A DNA stretch of 64,000 nucleotides from Alloacidobacterium sp035547425 (lineage in GTDB: Bacteria > Acidobacteriota > Terriglobia > Terriglobales > Acidobacteriaceae), in contig DASZUU010000002.1 in the NCBI GenBank assembly GCA_035547425.1, positions 1-64,000 on the forward strand, in the 5' to 3' direction. Shown here in pieces: positions 58,074 through 64,000 of this stretch; position 1 is the first letter of the stretch; the number at the start of each line of letters is the position of its first letter. Below the pieces are notes generated by a model. It saw only the letters and a program-made list of their open reading frames with translations. It searched no databases and was not told the origin of the DNA. The position numbers were made by a program, and so were the translations under genes.

Positions 58074-58546
58074 CGAGGGAAACGACAGACCGGCAGGTGA
58101 AGGAGTTGTACGCAGAGAGCGACGCGGCGTCGAAGCGCGAGCTGGAGAGCCTGGCGAACTCGATCAGCCATTTTCGCGAGATGGTGCATTTTGCGGCGGA
58201 GTGTCAGGGGGCGCAGCTTCCGGTTTCCGCACAGCTGGAAAGGGCGGCCAAGCGGCAGCAGTCGAGGCAGCGGCGAATGATGCTGGAGTGGGCGGTGGCG
58301 CTGGCGCTTTGCGTGACGGCGGCGATTCCGGCGACCAGCTACCTGCGCACGCAGGCGGCGCGGGAAGAGGCGCAGCGGCAGGCGCAGATATTGCAGCAGC
58401 GCGAGGCAGACACGGCACTGCTGGAACAGGTGACGAACGAGCTGTCGGAGTCGGTTCCGGATTCGCTGCAACCGCTGGCGGATATGGACAACGATTATGC
58501 GAAAGACCAGACATACACAAAGGAGAGGACGAATGGGAGGAACTAG
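58070..58546 (+). CDS. Single-pass membrane protein, probable anti-sigma partner
   Basis: A 158-residue protein translated from the ATG overlapping the sigma-factor stop. The N-terminal half is cytoplasmic and helical (TRETTDRQVKELYAESDAASKRELESLANSISHFREM), the membrane helix is near residues 73-93 (MLEWAVALALCVTAAIPATSYL), and the C-terminal half is a periplasmic coiled coil (REEAQRQAQILQQREADTALLEQVTNEL). The zinc-finger motif of many anti-sigma factors is absent. Its position and topology make an anti-sigma function likely; it is not proven. It overlaps the Spy-like gene by 14 nt. Confidence 0.78.
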   Translation: MTRETTDRQVKELYAESDAASKRELESLANSISHFREMVHFAAECQGAQLPVSAQLERAAKRQQSRQRRMMLEWAVALALCVTAAIPATSYLRTQAAREEAQRQAQILQQREADTALLEQVTNELSESVPDSLQPLADMDNDYAKDQTYTKERTNGRN

Positions 58547-59084
58547 CAAATTTCTGGCATTGGCTCTGGCCGCAGGCGCCTGCATGGGCGGCGGGAGGGC
58601 TGTGGCGCAGGACTGGCGTCCGGGGCCGCCACCGATGGAACGCGCTTTTCAGGGCGGGCATGGGCGCTGGTGGGATGATCCGAAGGTGGCCCAGCAGCTG
58701 AATCTTACGGCTGACCAGCAGAAGAAGATGGATGACATTCTGCAGCAGCATCGGTTGAAGCTGATTGACCTGAATGCCACGCTGCAGAAGCAGGAAACCA
58801 TCATGCATCCGCTGATGGAAGCGGACCAGCCGGATGAGGGGAAGATTCTGGCGCAGATCGATGCGATTGCGCAGGCACGCGCCGAGCTGGAGAAAGCGAA
58901 TGCGCGGATGCTGCTGGGGATTCGGCAGGTGCTGACGCCGGACCAGTGGAAGAAGCTGAAGGCGCTGCGCGAGGAAGGGCCGCGGAGATTTGAGGGCCGC
59001 GAGCGTTTTCAACGCAGACAGGGCGGACCGGGCGAAGCACCGCCAGTGGGTGGATCTCCACAGGGGCCTCCGTCGCAGCAGTAG
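58533..59084 (+). CDS. Spy/CpxP-like periplasmic protein
   Basis: A 183-residue exported protein. The ATG at 58533 follows GGAGAGG and gives a signal peptide (MGGTSKFLALALAAGACMGGGRAVAQD). The body carries Spy/CpxP-type LTxxQ helices: QQLNLTADQQKKMDDILQQHRLKLIDLNATLQK and IRQVLTPDQWKKLKALREEG. A Gly/Pro-rich tail (GGPGEAPPVGGSPQGPPSQQ) follows. Spy-type proteins act as periplasmic chaperones or metal/stress sensors. Its place after the sigma factor and membrane partner suggests it is the regulated or sensory output of that operon. Confidence 0.85.
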   Translation: MGGTSKFLALALAAGACMGGGRAVAQDWRPGPPPMERAFQGGHGRWWDDPKVAQQLNLTADQQKKMDDILQQHRLKLIDLNATLQKQETIMHPLMEADQPDEGKILAQIDAIAQARAELEKANARMLLGIRQVLTPDQWKKLKALREEGPRRFEGRERFQRRQGGPGEAPPVGGSPQGPPSQQ

Positions 59085-59100
59085 CGGTGATTTGGTGAAG

Positions 59101-59127
59101 AGGAGCGGCCTTTGGGCTGCTCCTTTT
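59101..59127 (+). terminator. Terminator of the sigma/Spy operon
   Basis: AGGAGCGGCC (59101-59110) pairs with GGGCTGCTCCT (59114-59124, one G-U pair) around TTT, followed by TTTGTTTG. It begins 16 nt after the Spy-like stop. Confidence 0.75.
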
Positions 59128-59149
59128 GTTTGTTGAGTGGTTGCGCGGG

Positions 59150-59201
59150 GAAGGAAAAGCAGGTCCTTCGACTTCGTTCCTCAGTGTCAGGATGACAGGC
59201 T
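59150..59201. repeat. Dispersed intergenic repeat fragment
   Basis: AGGTCCTTCGACTTCGTTCCTCAGTGTCAGGATGACAGG is a copy of the right half of the repeat at 49865-49972. It lies between convergent genes. Confidence 0.6.
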
Positions 59202-59205
59202 GCTT

Positions 59206-60126
59206 TTAGAGGTGGATGAATCCGCGAATGATGGCGAAGAGGGAGATGCCGGCAACGACGATCCAGAGCAGGATTCCCTGCAGCATGGGGCGTATGCCGA
59301 CTTCTTTGAGTGTTTGCCGGGAGATGCCGCTGCCGATGAGGAAGAGCGTGACAGCGAGGCCGAGCTTGCCTAAGCGGTAGACCTGGCTGTAGGCGGCGTG
59401 CAGCTGCGGCAGATAGCCGGCCATGACGGCGGCGATGCAGAAATACAGGATGAACCAGGGCAGATAGATATGCGATCTGCTCCGTTTGGCGGCGGCGGTG
59501 AGCAGGGCTACGGGGACGATCCAGAGCGCGCGGGCAAGCTTGACGGTGGTGCCGATGGCGAGGGCTACGGCTCCGTATTTGGCGGCGGCGCCGACGACGG
59601 AACTGGTGTCGTGTATGGCAAGCGCTGACCATAGGCCGAACTGTGTCTGCGAGAGATGGAAGGCTGCTCCGATGGCGGGGAAGCTGAGCAGCGCGACGGA
59701 GTTGAGCACGAAGACGGTTCCGAGGGAGACGGCCATTTCTTCTTCGTTGGCTTGGGTTACGGGGCCGAGGGCGGCGATGGCGCTGCCGCCGCAGATGGCG
59801 GTTCCGGCGGCAATGAGGAAAGACTGGGTTTTCTCGACTTTGAGGAGGCGCCCGAGAAGCCAGCCGAATGCCAGGGCGAAGGTAATGCCGATGGCGGTGT
59901 AGAGAAATCCGGAGCGGCCCACCTGAATGACTTCGCGGAGGTTCATGCCGAAGCCGAGGCAGACGACGGAGGCCTGCAGCAGGAATTTTGCAAGGCGTTT
60001 GCTATCGAGGTGATATGGATGCGTGAGCAGCAGGCCGTAGGCGAGTCCGGCGCCGAGAGCGAGCGGGGGTGAAAGCAGGCCGGAGGCGGCGAGAATGATG
60101 CCGATGAAAAACAGATTCTTCTGCAT
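59206..60126 (-). CDS. YeiH-family putative sulfate/anion exporter
   Basis: A protein of about 306 residues, with about nine or ten predicted helices. Conserved segments include LLQASVVCLGFGMNLREVIQVGRSG, FLIAAGTAICGGSAIAALGPVTQANEEEMAVSLGTVFVLN and GLWSALAIHDTSSVVGAAAKYG. This is the YeiH/PSE permease family (putative sulfate exporter). The ATG at 60126 gives MQKNLFFIGIILAASG as a natural first helix; GTG 60144 and TTG 60165 are longer options. It lies downstream of a LysR-type gene on the same strand; in E. coli yeiH is next to the LysR-type yeiE, so the link recurs. The true substrate is not established. Confidence 0.9.
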   Translation of the reverse strand: MQKNLFFIGIILAASGLLSPPLALGAGLAYGLLLTHPYHLDSKRLAKFLLQASVVCLGFGMNLREVIQVGRSGFLYTAIGITFALAFGWLLGRLLKVEKTQSFLIAAGTAICGGSAIAALGPVTQANEEEMAVSLGTVFVLNSVALLSFPAIGAAFHLSQTQFGLWSALAIHDTSSVVGAAAKYGAVALAIGTTVKLARALWIVPVALLTAAAKRSRSHIYLPWFILYFCIAAVMAGYLPQLHAAYSQVYRLGKLGLAVTLFLIGSGISRQTLKEVGIRPMLQGILLWIVVAGISLFAIIRGFIHL

Positions 60127-60165
60127 ACATTGCGAGAGTTTCACTTGAGGGAGGGGCGCGTCCAA

Positions 60166-60257
60166 GCGTGATTTGTGATGGGTGATTGGGTTTTCTTATG
60201 GGGTTTACCACCCTTCGCTGCGCTCAAGGTCTGGATGGTACATGCGCATGCGAGGTT
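60166..60257. other. Non-coding part of the gap upstream of the yeiH-like gene
   Basis: A stretch upstream of the exporter gene with CCCTTCGCTGCGCTCAAGG near 60214, a variant of the dispersed repeats. Promoter elements are not clear. The remainder of the 300-nt gap to the LysR gene holds the copy B repeat. Confidence 0.4.
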
Positions 60258-60365
60258 TGAAACCAGGGCTAAAGCCCGGTGCTCCTACCCCGTGGTTCCG
60301 TTTGTGTTTTGGATGACCGTGCATACTGAACCCACATCTCGTTGAGATGTGGGGCACCCGAGCGT
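60258..60365. repeat. Acidobacterial-type intergenic repeat, copy B
   Basis: It carries CAGGGCTAAAGCCCGG, then after about 55 nt CCCACATCTC (60331-60340), GTT, GAGATGTGGG (60344-60353), GCACCC. Copy A at 55905-55985 has the same order of hairpins with a shorter middle. Confidence 0.75.
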
Positions 60366-60472
60366 TCATGTGAATTGTAGCGGTGATTCGGGAATCGTTG
60401 CCACGCTTCGCTCCGCCCAGGACAACTCTTTATCTTCGGTAGTGCTACTTTCAGGATGACGATTTTTATGTG

Positions 60473-61372
60473 TTAGTGGGATTGCTTTTGGGCTAGCGCA
60501 AAGCGGTAGAAGGCGGCGGCGACGCCTTCAGGGGCGGGGCCGAGGCGGCGGATGAGGGTGAGATCGCGGTGTATCTCGAAGTTTTCGATGCGGACGGGGA
60601 CGACGGTGCCGAGGCGGGCGGCTTTGCTGATGGCCCATTGCGAGACGAAGCCGATGCCAAGGCCGGCTTCTATGCCGGAGACGATGGCTTCGGTGGAATC
60701 GAGGGCCATGCGAATTTGTAACCTGTTCGGTGACAATCCAGCTTTTTTGAGAGCATGCTCGACGACATGGCGCGAGCCGGAGCCCTGCTCGCGCAGCAGC
60801 AGAGGCACTTTTGCGAGCGACTGCAGAGGGATGCTGCCGATGCCGCTCCATTCGTGGCCGGCAGGCACGATCAGAACCATTTGATCGTCGAGAAATTTTT
60901 CGACGTGGACTTCTTTGCTGCGGGGCGGCCCTTCGATCATGCCGAGCATGATGGAATCCTTGAGCAGCAGGTCGACGATTTCTTCGGTGTTGCCGCTGAC
61001 GACGGAGAGTGTGACCTTTGGATTATCTTTGAGGAAGCTGCCGAGCATGCGCGGCAGGATGTATTGCGCGACAGTGGTAGAGGCGCCGAGGCGCAGGTCG
61101 CCGCTGACTTCGCCTTCGAGCTTTGCCAGCGCAGATTTTGCGTCATCGAGGACGCGGACGGAGCGCTCAGCATATTTGAGCAGCACCTTGCCTGCGGGCG
61201 TGAGCGAGATGCGGGTGCCGCTGCGGTCGAAGAGGCGGCAGCCCAGTTCTTCTTCAAGGGCATGGATGTGCTGGCTGACGGCGGGCTGGCTGAGGTGCAG
61301 AGCTTCCGATGCCTTACGGAAGCTGGCCTGGAGCGCCACGGCGCGGAAGACGGTCAGGCGGAAGTTTTCCAT
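60473..61372 (-). CDS. LysR-family transcriptional regulator
   Basis: A 299-residue regulator. The winged helix-turn-helix lies in residues 1-60 (LTVFRAVALQASFRKASEALHLSQPAVSQHIHALEEELGCRLFDRSG). The effector domain spans about 90-295 (LRLGASTTVAQYILPRMLGSFLKDNPKVTLSVVSGNTEEIVDLLLKDSIMLGMIEG, then LLLREQGSGSRHVVEHAL). LysR proteins of the CysL/YeiE type regulate sulfur or sulfite-related genes. The co-directional YeiH-like exporter gene downstream is the likely target. Normal length. Confidence 0.95.
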   Translation of the reverse strand: MENFRLTVFRAVALQASFRKASEALHLSQPAVSQHIHALEEELGCRLFDRSGTRISLTPAGKVLLKYAERSVRVLDDAKSALAKLEGEVSGDLRLGASTTVAQYILPRMLGSFLKDNPKVTLSVVSGNTEEIVDLLLKDSIMLGMIEGPPRSKEVHVEKFLDDQMVLIVPAGHEWSGIGSIPLQSLAKVPLLLREQGSGSRHVVEHALKKAGLSPNRLQIRMALDSTEAIVSGIEAGLGIGFVSQWAISKAARLGTVVPVRIENFEIHRDLTLIRRLGPAPEGVAAAFYRFALAQKQSH

Positions 61373-61390
61373 CGTGCTTTATCTGAACAT

Positions 61391-61420
61391 AAAAAGCCCC
61401 GGAAGTGTCCGGGGCTTTTT
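61391..61420 (-). terminator. Terminator between bactofilin and LysR genes
   Basis: AAAAAGCCCCGGA (61391-61403) and TCCGGGGCTTTTT (61408-61420) form a perfect 13-bp stem with a 4-nt loop and T-runs on both strands. It separates the bactofilin transcript from the LysR gene on the same strand. Confidence 0.92.
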
Positions 61421-61429
61421 GCTTTCGGC

Positions 61430-61502
61430 GAGATCTCTGATATTCCCACCCTTCGTTCGCTATGCTCAGGATAGGGCACCCGCTTTTCCGTCAGGATGAC
61501 GG
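61430..61502. repeat. Dispersed intergenic repeat fragment
   Basis: CCCACCCTTCGTTCGCTATGCTCAGGATAGGGCACCC and CCGTCAGGATGACGG form two blocks of the TCAGGATGAC repeat family, between the terminator and the bactofilin stop codon. Confidence 0.5.
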
Positions 61503-61513
61503 CGATTTTGTTG

Positions 61514-62047
61514 CTAGACAGTGACGGTCTTTGTGCTTTCCTGCGAGGAGGCCGCGCTGACGGAGTTCGGCTTTGCGTCAGCCTTTTCGTTGCCGGGCTT
61601 GCGGATGTCGATGCCGCCCTTGAAGAAGGCGCCGTCTTCGATGGAGATGCGCTGGGCTACGACGTCGCCGGAGAGCGAGCCTTCGCTGCGGATATCGACG
61701 CGGTCGCTGGCGTTGACATTGCCGCGCACCTTGCCGAGGACGACGATTTCGCGGGCCGAGATGTTGGCGGTGACCTGTCCATTGCGGCCTACGGTGACGC
61801 GGTTGCCGGGCAGGTTGATGGAGCCTTCGACCTTTCCATCGATGTAAAGCGATTCGGAGCCGGTGACTTCACCCTTGATAATCAGGCTTTTACCGATGGT
61901 GGCCTGGTCAGAGGAGGAAGCGGAGGACTGAGTTGCAGGCGCGCCGGCGCGGGCTGCGGGTTCAAAGCTGGGAGCTGCTGGGGCGGCCGGGCGCACAGGC
62001 TCGCTAGGGGTTGGCGAAGAGTTTCCGGTCTGGTTTGGTTTCCACAT
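61514..62047 (-). CDS. Bactofilin (polymer-forming cytoskeletal protein)
   Basis: A 177-residue protein. The ATG at 62047 gives MWKPNQTGNSSPTPSEP, a start typical of acidobacterial bactofilins; a GTG at 62083 would add twelve residues. The N-terminal 55 residues are Pro/Ala/Ser-rich and disordered. The core (about 55-150) is a right-handed beta-helix with short repeats: IGKSLIIKGEVTGSESLYIDGKVEGSI, ISAREIVVLGKVRGNV, and IRSEGSLSGDVVAQRISIEDGAFFKG. Bactofilins polymerise without nucleotide and organise cell shape or envelope enzymes. The C-terminus is Ser/Thr-rich. The upstream region is divergent from rnr. Confidence 0.95.
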   Translation of the reverse strand: MWKPNQTGNSSPTPSEPVRPAAPAAPSFEPAARAGAPATQSSASSSDQATIGKSLIIKGEVTGSESLYIDGKVEGSINLPGNRVTVGRNGQVTANISAREIVVLGKVRGNVNASDRVDIRSEGSLSGDVVAQRISIEDGAFFKGGIDIRKPGNEKADAKPNSVSAASSQESTKTVTV

Positions 62048-62083
62048 CTGCTTGGTGTTTCCTTTCTTCTCCTCTTTGATCAC

Positions 62084-62318
62084 TTCCGGCTGGAACTTTA
62101 CGGGAATCCCTCGCCCGCTTCTAGCTGTTCCGCAGAGAAATGTCGATCCTGAGTCCTTTCGAGGGTTTTTAGCTTCTACCTTCGAATCCGCGCAGTCAGG
62201 GCTGCTGTCTGCATCTTAAACACGGACGCTTGAAAATTGCACGCGCTTCTCAAATCTTTTCTGTGGAGGTGTGGCTTGATATGGTTCAAAGAGGGATGTT
62301 CTGTTCCCGCCCGATGCT
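62084..62318. other. Intergenic region between bactofilin and rnr
   Basis: About 235 nt between divergent genes. It contains a dispersed-repeat fragment (GTCGATCCTGAGTCC near 62141). The rest is GC-poor near 62200-62280. No gene or clear promoter boxes are recognised. Confidence 0.4.
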
Positions 62319-64000
62319 ATGACTGACCGTGAATTGATTCGCCACATTGAGCGCTCTGCCGGTCAGCGTGCCGGCTACAAACAACTTGTACGCGAATTCG
62401 GGCTGGGCGGAGGGCGCGAGCGGCGCCTGCTGCTGGAACACCTGGCGCGGCTGACGGCACGCGGCGAGCTGGTGAAGCTGGATCGGGACCACTGGGGCAT
62501 TCCGCGGATGGCGGCGGCGCGTGACAATCTTGTGGCCGGGCGGCTGGACCTGCACCGCGACGGTTTCGGGTTTGTTCGCCCCACGGACAGGGCAAAAAAC
62601 GGCGAAGATGACATTTTTATTCCGCCGAATGAACTGGGCGGGGCAATGCAGGGCGACCAGGTGCTGGTGGAGCTGGCTCCGCCGCGAGCGGATGGGCGCA
62701 GGCTGGGGCGGATTGCGCGGGTGCTGACGCGCAGCAATCCGACGGTGGTGGGGATTTTCCACCATGCGCGGAATGAAAAGGCGCAGGGGCACACGGTTAC
62801 TCCTTTTGACGCGCGCATGACGCAGCCGATTCTGATTCCTTTTGGGCAGGAGCTGCCTTCGCCGGCCTCAACTGCGGGCAGCCCGCACCGGGTATTGGGC
62901 GAAGAGGCGAAGCGGCAGCAGTTTGACGACCTGGAAGGACTGGTGGTGGATGTAGAAATCACCGATTGGCCCACGCCCATACGGGCTGCGCGCGGGCGGG
63001 TGATTGAAATTCTGGGCGAGGAAGATGCTTTCGGCGTGGACGTGGAGATTGTGATCCGAAAGCACCATTTGCCGCATGTATTTCCGGAAAATGTGCTGAA
63101 AGAGGCGCGGGATGTTGCGTTTCTGGATGCGGACGTGGTGGCGGCACGGCGTGATTTTCGCAATCTGCCGATTGTGACCATCGACGGTGAAACGGCACGC
63201 GATTTTGATGACGCAGTGCTGGTGCGCGAGTACGGAGACGGCACGTATGAGCTGCAGGTGCATATTGCGGATGTGGCGCAATATGTAAGGCCGGGGACGG
63301 CGCTCGATCTGGAGGCACGGCTGCGGGGCAACTCAGTGTATTTTCCGGACCGCGCGATTCCGATGCTGCCGCAGGAGCTGTCGACGGATATTTGCAGCCT
63401 GCGGCCGGATGAGGACAGGCTGGTGCTCTCGTGCCTGATGCGCATCGATGCGCATGGCGATGTGCTGGATTATGAGGTGACGGAAGGCGTGATTCGCTCG
63501 GCGCGACGGATGACGTATACGCAGGTACACCGGATTCTGGAGGGCGATGCGACAGTACGGGAGCGATTCTTCGACTTTGTGCCGGAGTTCGAGCGGATGC
63601 ATCGGCTGGCGCTGATTCTGAACAAGAAGCGCGAACGGCGCGGGTCGATTGATTTTGATTTGCCGGAGCCGATTATCGAGTTCGATGAGTTTGGCGCGAT
63701 GAAGAGCGTGACGCGCTCGGAGCGTAACTGGGCGCACCGGCTGATTGAAGAGTTCATGCTGGCGGCGAATGAGTGCGTGGCTTCGTGGATTGAGGGTCTG
63801 GGCGTCGACTCGATATATCGCATTCATGAGAAGCCGGAGCCACGGCGCATTGTGGAGTTTGAGGAGACGGCGGCGGCGTTTGGGTATTCATTGGGAATTG
63901 GGAATTTGCCGGTACGCAAGTTCCAGATGAAATCGGAGCGGCGGGAGCAGCATGGGCGCGGGCGGAATCCGCGACAGCATGAGGTGCCGGAGGATATTCC
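62319..64000 (+). CDS. rnr: Ribonuclease R (N-terminal part, cut by window edge)
   Basis: A 3'-5' exoribonuclease read from the ATG at 62319 for 560 residues with no stop before the window ends. N-terminal winged-helix (MTDRELIRHIERSAGQRAGYKQLVREFGLGG), cold-shock domains (about residues 65-230, RLDLHRDGFGFVRPTDR), then the RNB catalytic domain with IVTIDGETARDFDDAV (the aspartate cluster), HIADVAQYVRPGTALDLEARLRGNSVYFPDRAIPMLPQELS and a DFDLPEP segment. The distribution of acidic residues is intact, so the enzyme should be active. The C-terminal S1 domain lies outside the window. An upstream stop codon leaves ATG 62319 as the only usable ATG. Confidence 0.93.
   Translation, partial: MTDRELIRHIERSAGQRAGYKQLVREFGLGGGRERRLLLEHLARLTARGELVKLDRDHWGIPRMAAARDNLVAGRLDLHRDGFGFVRPTDRAKNGEDDIFIPPNELGGAMQGDQVLVELAPPRADGRRLGRIARVLTRSNPTVVGIFHHARNEKAQGHTVTPFDARMTQPILIPFGQELPSPASTAGSPHRVLGEEAKRQQFDDLEGLVVDVEITDWPTPIRAARGRVIEILGEEDAFGVDVEIVIRKHHLPHVFPENVLKEARDVAFLDADVVAARRDFRNLPIVTIDGETARDFDDAVLVREYGDGTYELQVHIADVAQYVRPGTALDLEARLRGNSVYFPDRAIPMLPQELSTDICSLRPDEDRLVLSCLMRIDAHGDVLDYEVTEGVIRSARRMTYTQVHRILEGDATVRERFFDFVPEFERMHRLALILNKKRERRGSIDFDLPEPIIEFDEFGAMKSVTRSERNWAHRLIEEFMLAANECVASWIEGLGVDSIYRIHEKPEPRRIVEFEETAAAFGYSLGIGNLPVRKFQMKSERREQHGRGRNPRQHEVPEDI

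Overview
The window looks like chromosomal DNA of an acidobacterium, most likely order Terriglobales (family Acidobacteriaceae). The call rests on family content, not on a marker gene: an Oar-like TonB-dependent receptor with an N-terminal carboxypeptidase-regulatory-like domain, a BBP2-type porin, a WXXGXW-repeat protein, a bactofilin beginning MWKPNQ, many small secreted proteins of unknown function, and two families of short intergenic repeats that I associate with this group. Base composition looks moderately GC-rich throughout, except for an AT-richer toxin-antitoxin island near 52.0-53.2 kb. There are four tRNA genes (Pro-CGG, Ala-CGC, Leu-CAG, Arg-TCT), all on the minus strand and all with an encoded CCA. 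I see no rRNA, CRISPR array, prophage, integrase or transposase gene.

Layout. 0-7.7 kb: an RND multidrug efflux operon (membrane fusion protein, HAE1 pump, outer-membrane lipoprotein) plus the start of a second TolC-family gene, divergent from a SufR/COG2345-like regulator with a cysteine-rich C-terminus. 7.8-9.8 kb: tRNA-Pro and purMN. 9.9-11.9 kb: an unrecognised locus with a 66-residue secreted peptide carrying two near-identical 17-residue repeats, a perfect inverted repeat, a polytopic membrane protein, a further hypothetical protein, and a 265-bp MITE-like element with 21-bp terminal inverted repeats. 11.9-29.2 kb: mostly housekeeping genes (hemL, tex, osmC, mutY, tyrS, an AlaX-type editing protein beside tRNA-Ala) mixed with secreted proteins and small genes.

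29.2-39.6 kb is a coherent carbohydrate-related locus. A 966-residue secreted TIM-barrel-like protein and an Oar-like TonB-dependent receptor lie on one strand. Divergent from them is a tightly overlapping trio: a periplasmic sugar-binding-type protein, a histidine kinase with a large mixed sensor region, and a NarL-type response regulator. The simplest reading is ligand capture, signalling, and control of the receptor and enzyme genes.

39.6-52 kb holds trpG/pabA, lactate permease, an FAD monooxygenase divergent from an ATP-grasp enzyme, purA, a methyltransferase and a short-chain dehydrogenase. 52.1-53.2 kb is a DUF433-type antitoxin with an overlapping PIN-like toxin. 53.2-59.1 kb holds secreted proteins, a catalytically degenerate M48-like protein, and an ECF sigma factor / membrane partner / Spy-CpxP-like operon. 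59.2-64 kb holds a YeiH-type exporter with a LysR regulator, a bactofilin, and the 5' part of rnr (RNase R), cut by the window edge.

The strongest candidates for undescribed biology are the repeat-peptide locus (9.99-11.56 kb), the binding-protein/kinase/regulator trio with its unusual sensor (35.8-39.6 kb), the MITE-like element (11.56-11.83 kb) and the M48-like protein lacking its zinc motif (56.0-57.4 kb). All functions are inferred from sequence reading alone; no database search was run.
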